A stretch of 12,599 nucleotides of DNA, from positions 1-12,599 of the forward strand of contig CAKVAS010000034.1 in assembly GCA_934725015.1 (NCBI GenBank), read 5' to 3'. Position numbers and translations under genes: made by a program. Source of the DNA: an uncultured Bacteroidales bacterium. GTDB lineage: Bacteria; Bacteroidota; Bacteroidia; Bacteroidales; UBA932. Below, piece after piece: positions 1 through 7,759 of this stretch. The notes below the pieces were generated by a model. The model did not search any database, was not told where the DNA came from, and worked only from the letters and a program-made list of their open reading frames with translations. Position 1 is the first letter of the stretch. Every line of letters starts with the position of its first letter.

Positions 1-270
1 ATTCCGCTCGAAATGACAGATGCTGTCATCTCGAACGAAGTGAGAGATCTTTGGGCTGCATCCCATTTCATTCCGCTCGAAATGACAAATGCTGTCATCT
101 CGAACAAAGTGAGAGATCTTTGGGCTGCATCCCATTTCATTCCGCTCGGAATGACAGATGCTGTCATCTCGAACGAAGTGAGAAATCTTTGGGCTACATC
201 CCATTTCATTCCGCTCGAAATGACAGATGCTGTCATCTCGAACAAAGTGAGAGATCTTTGGGCTGCATCT
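1..270. repeat. Tandem array of four 69-bp repeats with a central palindrome
   Basis: Units start at 1, 70, 139 and 208, each opening with ATTCCGCTCG and ending in a GGGCTGCATCCCATTTC-like stretch. Spacing is exactly 69 bp and the copies differ by only a few substitutions (for example GAACGAAG versus GAACAAAG). Each unit has a short dyad, ATGACAG-ATG-CTGTCAT (13-29 in unit 1), which extends as an imperfect longer stem into flanking TCGA sequences. Unit 2 has one arm mismatch. Unit 4 diverges after about 269, where murI-specific sequence begins. Unit 1 begins at the window edge, so the array may continue to the left. Because 69 is a multiple of three, two forward frames stay open through the array; these look like an artefact of periodicity. 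The sequence resembles dispersed intergenic repeats seen in Bacteroidetes genomes (recollection, not checked). Confidence 0.95.
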
Positions 271-1108
271 CGCCGTCCAACACCTCAACCAGTCTGTGGG
301 CGACGGCGGGAGCCGGGTCGATGAAGCGTATGCGCTCAACCGCGCTGCCGTCGCGTCCCGTCAAAGGATGCTCCGCAAGCAGCCGCGCAGACACCTTTTC
401 CAGCACCGGAAGCAGGAACGGGTAGTGGGTGCATCCCAGAACTATAGTGTCCGCCCCGGCTTCAATCAGAGGCGCGAGACTCGCCCGGACGGTGTCCTCC
501 GCAAGCCTCTCGTCCCACGCGGCATCTCCCGAGCACTCCTCCCGGGCGCTGCTCAGAAACAGACAGCCTTTCTTATATCTGTCAGCAAGTCCGCTGCCCT
601 CGACCAGTTCCACGAATCCGCGCCCGACCGACTCAACAATTTCAATGCCGTCCGACCAGCGGTCCTTCATGTCAAGGTACTTGCCGCCGTGCAGCGTCCC
701 AGCCGTGGCAAGCACGCCCACGACTCCGGTCCTCGTGGCAAGCGCCGCCGGCTTCACCGCCGGCTCCATCCCGATGAATGGCAGATGGTCCAGCCGCCCT
801 CCGGTAATCTCCAGGACGCGCGGGGAAGGCGCCGTCCCGTACTCCCGGCGCAGCGTGGCGATGGCCGCTGATGTAGCCGTGTTGCAGGCAATCACAATCA
901 CTTCAGCGCCATGTTCCAGAAGAATCCCGGTAATCTCCCGCGAGCGTCCGAGCACATATTCCGCCGACTTCTCCCCGTATGGACAGTGAGCCGTGTCCGC
1001 ATAATAGACAAAACGAGCCCCCGGGACAGCCCTCTCAAGCTCCCGAAGCACCGAGAGTCCGCCGACTCCCGAATCGAACACGCCGACAACAGTTTCCAGA
1101 TTATCCAT
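233..1108 (-). CDS. murI: Glutamate racemase MurI
   Basis: The product interconverts L- and D-glutamate in the cytoplasm, supplying D-Glu for peptidoglycan. The 291-residue protein has the family signatures: FDSGVGGLSV near residue 11, CPYGEK near 42, the first catalytic-cysteine motif ACNTAT (Cys75) and the second, LGCTHYPFL (Cys226). FIGMEPAVKPAA (110-121) is typical of Bacteroidetes MurI. The protein is slightly long for the family (usually about 265-280). The extra length appears to lie between the Cys75 region and FIGMEP (residues about 91-108), around 175-200, and at the C-terminus. The last 11 residues (MQPKDLSLCSR) and the TGA stop are encoded by the adjacent 69-bp repeat, so this tail is probably not native. 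The ATG at 1108 has no strong Shine-Dalgarno sequence. It lies 120 bp downstream of the HTCS stop on the same strand, with its own candidate promoter in between. Confidence 0.96.
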   Translation of the reverse strand: MDNLETVVGVFDSGVGGLSVLRELERAVPGARFVYYADTAHCPYGEKSAEYVLGRSREITGILLEHGAEVIVIACNTATSAAIATLRREYGTAPSPRVLEITGGRLDHLPFIGMEPAVKPAALATRTGVVGVLATAGTLHGGKYLDMKDRWSDGIEIVESVGRGFVELVEGSGLADRYKKGCLFLSSAREECSGDAAWDERLAEDTVRASLAPLIEAGADTIVLGCTHYPFLLPVLEKVSARLLAEHPLTGRDGSAVERIRFIDPAPAVAHRLVEVLDGEMQPKDLSLCSR

Positions 1109-1176
1109 ATCCGTTCAGCCCGAGCCCTCTCCTCAAGGAGCAAAAATCTCCCGTCCGCAAGGCTCACAAAAACACG

Positions 1177-1207
1177 CAAAATTACGAAATAATTTCGGTA
1201 AAGCGAA
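1177..1207 (-). promoter_or_regulatory. Candidate promoter for murI
   Basis: On the minus strand, TAATTTTG (1184 to 1177) matches the Bacteroidetes -7 consensus TAnnTTTG exactly. A TTCG at 1207-1204 lies 19 bp upstream and approximates the -33 TTTG element. The expected start would give a leader of roughly 60 nt before the murI ATG. The rest of the 1109-1228 gap shows no other clear feature and no strong terminator for the HTCS. This rests on motif match only. Confidence 0.45.
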
Positions 1208-1228
1208 CCAGTCAAACGGGCATCCTCC

Positions 1229-4200
1229 CTATTTATCCTTCAGCAGTTCCGCCTGAACATTATCCGCGCTGATTTCAGGGCTGATTTCCGCGCAGTGCTG
1301 CTGCCGCCACTGCTTCGGGGACATTCCGAACAGCTTGCGGAAGGCGCGGGAAAAATAGTACGGGTCGGAGAAGCCGCAGTCGTATGCCACGGTGGAGACG
1401 AGACTGTCCGAGTCGGCGAGAAGTCTCGCGGCGTACTTGAGACGGACATTCTGGATGAACTCGTTGCCGGACTGCCCGGTCAGCGCCTTGAGCTTGCGGT
1501 AGAGCGAGGCCTTGCTCATGCCGATGCGCAGGCATAGAGTATCGACATTGAACTCCGAGTCGGAAATGCTGTCCATCACGGCGGAGGAGATTCTGTTGAG
1601 CAGCTGCTCGTCCGCGTTCGACGCGGGAATCTCCACCTTTGAAAGGTCAATCTCGAACTTGCGGTAGTTTTCACGGCTGAGCCATGCGCCGACTATTATG
1701 TTCCTGACCATGAGCTCAAGCAGAGAGAAGGAGAACGGCTTGACAATCCACGAGTCGGCTCCTGCAAGGTAGCCCCGGCACTTCTGGTCATATTCGGAGA
1801 GCACCGTCATGAGTATGACCTTGATGTGGCTCGTGTCTATGCTGTTCTTTATGCTCCGGCACAAGTCGTAGCCCGACATTCCGTCCAGCATGACGTCGGA
1901 AATCACTATATCCACACGCCCCTCCCTGACGAGCTTCGACGCGGCCTCACCGCTGTCCGCTCCCATGACGGTGTATTTTCTCGAAAAGTAATCGACCAGA
2001 AGGTTCTTCATCGCGCTGTCGTCCTCCACGATAAGGATGACCGTCTCGGCTGCGAGCTTCAGGTACTCCCCGTTGTCGAGGTCAGCCTCCACCGGAGGCT
2101 TCTCAAGGGAGCGCATACGGGCGTCGGCGGCATATTCCATATTCATTGCATCTGATGTCCCCTCCGATTTCCGGATGTCCCCGCGCCTTTCGGAACGGAG
2201 CGGTATCTCGAATCCTATTTCGGTCAGTTCCCCGGCCTCGGAAGAGGCGAAGACCCGCCCTCCGTGCAGCTCGACGAGGGACTTCACATGAGACAGCCCG
2301 ACTCCGGAGGAATACATATCGTAGGACTTGACGGTGAAGAAGCGGTCGAAGATGTGCTCTAATTTGTCGGGCGGAATGCCCTCGCCCGTGTCGCGCACCG
2401 TCAGGCGCAGCATTTCCCCGTCCTTCCCGGCAAGGATGCAGACCTTGTCGCCGTCCGAGCAGTGCTTGCAGGCATTGGAGAGCAGGTTGTCGAGAATCTT
2501 GTCAAACTTCTCCCTGTCCGCATCCACCGAAAGAGAGTCGGGCACATCGACCGAAACCGTCATGCCCTTGTCCTCGAACTGCCATTCATAGCGGGTCACG
2601 ACATTGGCGACGGCATCCCGGACGCAGAATGACGACAGGCTGAGCGTCGCCGACTGGAGTTCACGGAAGCTGAGCAGCTCGTTGATGAGCGCGAGCAGCT
2701 TGTCCGCGTTCTTCTTGATTATCCCGAAATACCTGTACTTCTTCCCCTCCGGGACGCTGCCGTTCATGAACTGCTCCACAGGACCGAGAATGAGCGAGAG
2801 CGGAGTCTTGAACTCGTGCGAGATGTTGTCGAAGAAGCGGAGCTTCATCTCGGTGATTTCCTTGTCCTTCTCCCTGTTAAGGCGTTCTATCTCAAGCTCA
2901 TGCCTGTGCTTCGAGGACATGACGAACATGACGAGGAGCCAGGCCGCAAGTGCAGACAGCAGAAGCGTCAGGCCGACCTTCGCTGCGGTGCTCTGCCACC
3001 ACACCGACTTCACCGTGATTTTGAGTGAGGAGACATTGTCCATAACGCGGCCTTCGGACATATTGGCGACCGAAAGGCAGTAGCGGCCGGGCTTTAGTCC
3101 CATGAAATCGACCCGGTTGGAGGCGTCGAGGATGTGCCAGTCATCGTCCAGCCCCTGCATCCTGTAGGCGAAGGCCTGTCCGTAGTTGTAGCCGAACATA
3201 TTGTTGGAGAAGTCTATCGAGAAGGTGTTCTGCCAGTGTTCGAGCCTCAGCACGTCGAGTTCGTTCATGTCCGAAGGCAAGGGGCCGTCAGGCCCGATGT
3301 TCTGGCGCACATTGTTTATCCACAGGTCGTTGAACCTTATCGGACGGTTCATGTCCAACCTCATCTCCCGGCGCGGATCGACTTCCACGAGGCCATTGGT
3401 GCTGCCGAAATAGAGCTTTCCGTCATGCTTCTCGGCCGAGTTGTAGTTAAAGCGGTTGATAGGCAGGCCGTCGTCAATCGTGTATCTCGTGCAGGAGCTG
3501 AAAGCGAGGTCGGTACGGCACAGACCCGAGTTGGTGGAGAACCACAGGTTTCCGTCGTCGTCCTGAAGCGCGGCATAGACAGTGTCGTCGGGCAGACCGA
3601 AGGAGGAGGTGACCTTTGCGCAGGAATTGTCCTTGGGATTGAAGCAGATTATTCCGTCAGTCTCCGTGCAGAAGGCAATGCGTCCGTCGGACAGTTCACA
3701 AACTGAGACATAGGTACTTACCGGCGATTCGACTTCATGGGCGGCATAGCCCTCCGAAGAGGAAAGCTTCCGGATGCGGTCTCCGTAGCAGGCCAGCCAG
3801 ATGTCTCCGACGCTGTCCTCGAACAGGTCCCAGATGAACAGGTTGCCGGGAAGATTGCCCGTGACATGAAGCAGCGTCGCTCTCTCGTAGTCGTAGCGGT
3901 AGAGCCCTCCGCCCCTTGTCCCGACCCAGAGGTTTCCGGCGCTGTCGTTCAGGATGCTATAGATGTTGTTCGTCGTGAGTTCCGGGGCCCTCCGTCCGCC
4001 GGAGCGGAAACTGATGAAGGAGGAACTGCCCTTGGGTCTCATGTAAAGCCCTCCGAGATAGGTTCCGAGCCAGAGGTTTCCGAGGCGGTCAATGCAGACG
4101 GAATGGATGTTCCCGCTCATCAGGCCGTCCTTCCCCGCAGGGCAGTGAACATGACTGCCTCCCGGTCCCAAGATGTGCAGGCCGTCGTTCTCCGTCCCGG

Positions 4201-5278
4201 CATAGAGTCTGCCTCCGGAGTGGACGATTCCGCTCAGAACCTTGCTGGACGCGGAGAATGAGGAGGAGCCGGCCAGCATGAAGTCGAACATCCGGAAATG
4301 GTTGTAGCGGACATTGACCCCGCCGAAGAAGGTGCCTGCCCAGAGATTGTCGTCGGCATCGAAGTAGAGGCTATAGACGGCATTGTCGTTCAGTCCCCAA
4401 GGGTTGCCGCCTTCCGCCGTGACAAACTCCGTCCGCCCGCCGCTTATTCTCACGATTCCTCCTTCAGTGGCCGCCCAGATGTCCCCGTTCCTGTCCTGAA
4501 TAACCTGCCGCACAAGATTGTTGCGGAGTTCACCCGAGGCCACGCTGTAGGAATGTGTCCGCTTCGACTGCTGGCTGTAGCGGACGAGACCTCCACGGCT
4601 CGCCACCCAGATGTCGTTGGATGAGTCCTGATAGATGTCGTTTATCATTCCCCTTACCGCCGACGACAGCTCCGCAGGAACGAAGTCGCCTGATTCGCGG
4701 TCAAGCGTCAGCGCCGTGTCACCGACCGCAGCCCAGACATTTCCACGGGAGTCCAGCATCAGGCATTTGGCGCGACCGAGTCCGTAGAACTCCCGCGTCC
4801 CGTCCCTGCCGAGCCTGTCAACGCCCGAGCCTCCGGCAATCCACAGATTGCCCTCCTCATCCTCGCAGATGTCCTCAACCAGACCGGAGCCTATCCGGAA
4901 CGGTTCTTCCGAAGCCGAGGAAAAGCGGGTCTGAGAGCCGTCATGAGGGTTGAGACGGAAGAGACCGCCGTCGGTGCAGAACCACAGGACCGAGCGCGAG
5001 TCCTCAAAGACCTTCAGAACGCGGAGAACCTTTCCATCGTCGGAACGGAAGGAATATTCCCGAAATCCGAAACCGTCATATCTGAACGCCCCGTACATCG
5101 TCGAGAACCATATATATCCGCGGCTGTCACCGGTTATATGGTGAACCCATGTGTATTTAAGCCCCTCCTTCTCTCCGATGTGCCGAAACCTGAGACTCGC
5201 GGCACGCAGAGGACACAGGATTCCCCAAAGGACAAGAATGAGGAGCATGGATTTACTCAGCGATGTATTTCCCTTCAT
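1229..5278 (-). CDS. Hybrid two-component system sensor/regulator (HTCS)
   Basis: A 1349-residue single-polypeptide signalling protein of the kind that controls glycan-utilisation genes in Bacteroidetes. A signal peptide or first membrane segment (residues 8-26) precedes a periplasmic sensor with about 14 Reg_prop-like motifs of the form GNLWxGTxxGGL (about 54-635), consistent with two seven-bladed propellers. A Y_Y_Y-type domain follows (about 680-757), then a transmembrane helix (about 766-787). The cytoplasmic part has HisKA with phospho-acceptor His821 in NISHEFKTPL; HATPase_c with an N-box at NLLSNACKH (931-939), DTGEGIP (963-969) and GVGLSHV (992-998); a receiver with acidic residues Glu1085-Asp1087, phospho-acceptor Asp1128, Thr1158 and Lys1180; and a C-terminal AraC helix-turn-helix (about 1245-1327, YYFSRAFRKLFGMSP). 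The ATG at 5278 was chosen because it directly starts the signal peptide; the longer open frame to 5569 reads antisense-like sequence overlapping the upstream gene. It lies 74 bp after the GH127-like gene. The ligand is unknown. Confidence 0.95.
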   Translation of the reverse strand: MKGNTSLSKSMLLILVLWGILCPLRAASLRFRHIGEKEGLKYTWVHHITGDSRGYIWFSTMYGAFRYDGFGFREYSFRSDDGKVLRVLKVFEDSRSVLWFCTDGGLFRLNPHDGSQTRFSSASEEPFRIGSGLVEDICEDEEGNLWIAGGSGVDRLGRDGTREFYGLGRAKCLMLDSRGNVWAAVGDTALTLDRESGDFVPAELSSAVRGMINDIYQDSSNDIWVASRGGLVRYSQQSKRTHSYSVASGELRNNLVRQVIQDRNGDIWAATEGGIVRISGGRTEFVTAEGGNPWGLNDNAVYSLYFDADDNLWAGTFFGGVNVRYNHFRMFDFMLAGSSSFSASSKVLSGIVHSGGRLYAGTENDGLHILGPGGSHVHCPAGKDGLMSGNIHSVCIDRLGNLWLGTYLGGLYMRPKGSSSFISFRSGGRRAPELTTNNIYSILNDSAGNLWVGTRGGGLYRYDYERATLLHVTGNLPGNLFIWDLFEDSVGDIWLACYGDRIRKLSSSEGYAAHEVESPVSTYVSVCELSDGRIAFCTETDGIICFNPKDNSCAKVTSSFGLPDDTVYAALQDDDGNLWFSTNSGLCRTDLAFSSCTRYTIDDGLPINRFNYNSAEKHDGKLYFGSTNGLVEVDPRREMRLDMNRPIRFNDLWINNVRQNIGPDGPLPSDMNELDVLRLEHWQNTFSIDFSNNMFGYNYGQAFAYRMQGLDDDWHILDASNRVDFMGLKPGRYCLSVANMSEGRVMDNVSSLKITVKSVWWQSTAAKVGLTLLLSALAAWLLVMFVMSSKHRHELEIERLNREKDKEITEMKLRFFDNISHEFKTPLSLILGPVEQFMNGSVPEGKKYRYFGIIKKNADKLLALINELLSFRELQSATLSLSSFCVRDAVANVVTRYEWQFEDKGMTVSVDVPDSLSVDADREKFDKILDNLLSNACKHCSDGDKVCILAGKDGEMLRLTVRDTGEGIPPDKLEHIFDRFFTVKSYDMYSSGVGLSHVKSLVELHGGRVFASSEAGELTEIGFEIPLRSERRGDIRKSEGTSDAMNMEYAADARMRSLEKPPVEADLDNGEYLKLAAETVILIVEDDSAMKNLLVDYFSRKYTVMGADSGEAASKLVREGRVDIVISDVMLDGMSGYDLCRSIKNSIDTSHIKVILMTVLSEYDQKCRGYLAGADSWIVKPFSFSLLELMVRNIIVGAWLSRENYRKFEIDLSKVEIPASNADEQLLNRISSAVMDSISDSEFNVDTLCLRIGMSKASLYRKLKALTGQSGNEFIQNVRLKYAARLLADSDSLVSTVAYDCGFSDPYYFSRAFRKLFGMSPKQWRQQHCAEISPEISADNVQAELLKDK

Positions 5279-5352
5279 GAAAAATCGGCGTTTTGTTATG
5301 GCACGCCGTAAATTTAACAAAAAATTAGAAATCTGAGGCGAAAACACTTCCG
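5279..5352 (-). other. Intergenic gap between the GH127-like gene and the HTCS
   Basis: A 74-bp AT-rich gap on the shared strand. No intrinsic terminator is visible. A minus-strand TAAATTTA, one mismatch from TAnnTTTG, could provide a weak internal promoter for the HTCS. The short gap and shared strand suggest co-transcription. Confidence 0.35.
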
Positions 5353-7470
5353 TTACTCCGCGCTGTGCTTTCCGACCATCGGGAACTCGGTGATTCTGAG
5401 GACGGTGCAGCCGTATGGTATCAGCTCTATCTTCTCGCGTTCCTTGCCGGCGCGAGGTCTGGACATGATGCTGTATGGCATCGGACCGGCCATTCCGTTG
5501 TATTCCTTCCAGCTGTTGAAGCGTACAGCCTCGGTGACTATGCTGCAAGGGGCGTTCTCCTCGTTCCACGGGAAATCCTTCTTCGCGGATTCTTCATTGC
5601 GGAAGAATGCGTAGTGCTTCTCCAAGTCGTCCTCCGGCACCTGCACAAGCGCATAGTTCCATGGGCCCTTAGCCTTATATTCATAGTAGAACTTTCCCTG
5701 ATTCGTCCTTGTCTGTCCGATTTCCACGGTCCGCTTCTCCGACGGAACCTTCAGCGCATAGACAAGCGGTCCCCTCTCCACGGCACGGGCATTCTCCTTC
5801 CAGAGGGTAAGGCGTATTTCCGGAGTGAAACAGAGCGCAACCACATCGCCTTTTTTCCATACGCGCCTTATAGTCAGGAGATTGTCAGCATCAGGAGCGA
5901 CGGCGACATCTTTCCCGTTCACGCGTACGGTTGTCCCCACACTCCACGACGGAATGCGCACGACAAACGGGAACTCGGCCTTCCGTGACATTTCATCAAT
6001 TCTGAAAGTGACCGTCTCCTCGAAGGGATATTTCGTCGTCTCGCTGATTTTCACATCCACGCCGCCGGCAACACTCGTTCTCACGCTGCTCGGAGAATAT
6101 ACCGTCGCGGCAAGTCCGCCGTCATGCGTCGCATACCAGAGGTTTTGGGTGAACTTCGGCCAGCCCTGATGCATATTCGATGTGCAGCACGGGAAGCCCG
6201 TCAGAAGCCCGAAGCAGCCGTCCAGTCCGGAATGGTTCACGTCGAAGTTGGAGGCGCGTTCCATCACGCTTATCTGGTTCACCTGCTGGAAGTACTGGCG
6301 CGTCATGTAGTCGTCGGTAGTCTGAGCCGGAAGGGCGTTGAACGCCACCTTTTCAAGCGTCTCGGCAAAGCGGGGATTGCCGGTTATGCGGTACATCATC
6401 TCAAGCGAGTACATATATTCGACAATTTCGCACAGTTCGATTCCCTGCGTCGGGTCGTTCCCGTGGATGGCCTCGTCGCCGCTGAACATCCCGTTCGGGT
6501 AGCCGTGGAAGCGCTCAAGGTCGTTCATCGCGCAGGAGACCGCCTCAAGATACTTAGGGTCGCGGTCGTGCTGCCAATAGACTATCGGAGTCTTGATTCC
6601 CTGCGCGAGGTTCACGCTGTGAATGGAGCCGACCCTCGTCAGCTTGTCGTGAGCGAGGAACATTTCGGTGAAAGGCTCGGTCTGGGAATATATAATGTCG
6701 CCGAGCTCGATGAGAAAATCGTCCTTTGTTATGGAATAGAGCCAATATATCGAGCTGAGATTCTCGCCGCCGCGGTGCCTTGCCCAGAATGTCCAGTTGT
6801 CGAGCGGCTTTTCGCGGATTACCGAAAGCTGGTAGCGGAAATAATTGGTCATAAGCTCTATGACACGCTTGTCTCCTGTAGCCGAATAATGCTGCTGGAG
6901 AACCTTGAGGGCGACCATCCTCGGCCACCAGTCCTGACAATTGTTGCGCTGGAGACCTTTCTCCGGTCCGTAGTCCCTGCACGGGCCGAACTGACCGTTT
7001 TCCTGCCCGCTCGCGAGCATCCATTCAATCCACGGACGAGCCTTTGCCTTGAGCCCGTCGTCGTCAAGTATGTATGCGAGCGGAAGAAGCCCGTCAATCC
7101 AGTAAGGTCCCCTCTCCCACTGGTCGCCGTCGCCTCCGAGCCAGCCGTTGCGCGGTCCCATGACCTCGGGATAGAGCTCGTCAAGATGACCTGTGGCTCC
7201 GTTCTTCTGCCTTATAAGCATTTCCTTGAGCCAGCCGTCGGCTGATATGCTTCCGAGCGGAAGTTCAGTGAAGCGTGGCTGATGAAGCGGAGTACTTTTC
7301 GTGTTGTCGTCTGCGGCCGTGAGCGAATTTACGGCCGCGATGTCCTTTGAGACAGCAGCATCAGTGACGGTCTTGGCGTCTGACGGAAGGGCGCAGAGCA
7401 GAAGCAGCGACAGTGCCGCCGGCAACGCGCGTTTCCAAATGCGGTTGAAAACAGGGCTTTGTGAATTCAT
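5353..7470 (-). CDS. Secreted GH127-type glycoside hydrolase (putative beta-L-arabinofuranosidase, DUF1680)
   Basis: A 705-residue protein with a signal peptide (about 12-32, charged NRIWKRA then a Leu-rich core ending LPSDA) and no convincing lipobox, so probably periplasmic. The body matches the GH127/PF07944 fold: an (alpha/alpha)6 barrel with LGGDGDQWERGPYWIDGLLP near 112-131, followed by beta-sandwich modules. The zinc-cysteine site known from beta-L-arabinofuranosidases is recognisable as an E-x-C pair (Glu345, Cys347) and a Cys-Cys pair in PCCTSN (Cys428-Cys429). Glu333 in GDEAIHG is a candidate acid/base. Catalysis is therefore likely intact. GH127-type enzymes include beta-L-arabinofuranosidases and other activities on plant polysaccharides, so the substrate is uncertain. 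The start at 7470 is preferred because it begins a normal signal peptide, and the in-frame ATGs upstream (7530, 7545) lie in or above the candidate promoter. The HTCS follows 74 bp downstream, probably in the same operon. Confidence 0.9.
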   Translation of the reverse strand: MNSQSPVFNRIWKRALPAALSLLLLCALPSDAKTVTDAAVSKDIAAVNSLTAADDNTKSTPLHQPRFTELPLGSISADGWLKEMLIRQKNGATGHLDELYPEVMGPRNGWLGGDGDQWERGPYWIDGLLPLAYILDDDGLKAKARPWIEWMLASGQENGQFGPCRDYGPEKGLQRNNCQDWWPRMVALKVLQQHYSATGDKRVIELMTNYFRYQLSVIREKPLDNWTFWARHRGGENLSSIYWLYSITKDDFLIELGDIIYSQTEPFTEMFLAHDKLTRVGSIHSVNLAQGIKTPIVYWQHDRDPKYLEAVSCAMNDLERFHGYPNGMFSGDEAIHGNDPTQGIELCEIVEYMYSLEMMYRITGNPRFAETLEKVAFNALPAQTTDDYMTRQYFQQVNQISVMERASNFDVNHSGLDGCFGLLTGFPCCTSNMHQGWPKFTQNLWYATHDGGLAATVYSPSSVRTSVAGGVDVKISETTKYPFEETVTFRIDEMSRKAEFPFVVRIPSWSVGTTVRVNGKDVAVAPDADNLLTIRRVWKKGDVVALCFTPEIRLTLWKENARAVERGPLVYALKVPSEKRTVEIGQTRTNQGKFYYEYKAKGPWNYALVQVPEDDLEKHYAFFRNEESAKKDFPWNEENAPCSIVTEAVRFNSWKEYNGMAGPMPYSIMSRPRAGKEREKIELIPYGCTVLRITEFPMVGKHSAE

Positions 7471-7480
7471 GTCCTTATCT

Positions 7481-7515
7481 GATGAAACTTTGTTTGCCGC
7501 AAAGTTAGTTTCATC
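7481..7515 (-). promoter_or_regulatory. Dyad-symmetric element overlapping the candidate GH127 promoter -7 box
   Basis: Outer arms GATGAAACT (7481-7489) and AGTTTCATC (7507-7515) are perfect inverted repeats. A second nested pair, AACTTTG (7486-7492) and CAAAGTT (7500-7506), overlaps the first. On the minus strand TAACTTTG (7507 to 7500) matches the Bacteroidetes -7 consensus TAnnTTTG exactly. Transcription from it would give a very short leader before the ATG at 7470. No convincing TTTG -33 element sits at the ideal spacing, which would fit a promoter that needs an activator. The dyad could be an operator for the HTCS or another regulator, or a leader hairpin if transcription starts further upstream. 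Confidence 0.5.
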
Positions 7516-7667
7516 GAAGTTCAGGGACATAGACAAACGTTTCAAACAAATGGACTATTCTTGCAGGAGTGCATCAGAGTGCCTTCCGGTAGAAGTCAAG
7601 CCCCGACACAAGCGGTTCCCCTCCGTGTCAGTTTGGCAAAGACATTATGGCATCCGAAGCATTGCAT

Positions 7668-7675
7668 TATTTTTG
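7668..7675 (+). promoter_or_regulatory. Candidate -7 promoter box for the DXS-like gene
   Basis: TATTTTTG matches TAnnTTTG exactly and lies about 85 bp upstream of the ATG at 7760. The -33 element is weak (TTATG near 7645-7649; a better TTTG at 7632 is too distant). Near the gene, AAGG at 7751-7754, 5 nt before the ATG, is a plausible weak ribosome-binding site that supports the chosen start. No thiamine-pyrophosphate riboswitch motif was recognised in this 289-bp divergent region, and no small gene is evident there. Confidence 0.4.
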
Positions 7676-7759
7676 TATTATGGAATCCGGTTTCCGCGGA
7701 TTCGTTGTCTGAGGACACGGTTTTCGGGAATATCTGTAATATATAAACATAAGGTATAT

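Noticed and set aside
1..270. CRISPR array
   Set aside because: The units are contiguous near-identical 69-bp copies with no unique spacers.
13..425. Two overlapping forward open frames with 23-residue periodic repeats across the 69-bp array
   Set aside because: The open frames follow from a repeat length divisible by three and continue antisense into murI; there is no ribosome-binding site and no known repeat-protein character.
5279..5569. N-terminal extension of the HTCS frame to 5569
   Set aside because: It overlaps the end of the GH127-like gene and precedes the signal peptide with a charged low-complexity sequence; the ATG at 5278 begins a normal signal peptide.
6124..7245. A 373-codon plus-strand open frame inside the GH127-like gene
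   Set aside because: It is a shadow of a GC-rich gene on the other strand; the translation shows no domain motifs, while the minus-strand frame has intact GH127 signatures.
7301..7759. N-terminal extension of the DXS-like frame to 7301
   Set aside because: It is antisense to the GH127-like gene 5' end and spans the divergent promoter region; DXS homology begins at the ATG at 7760.
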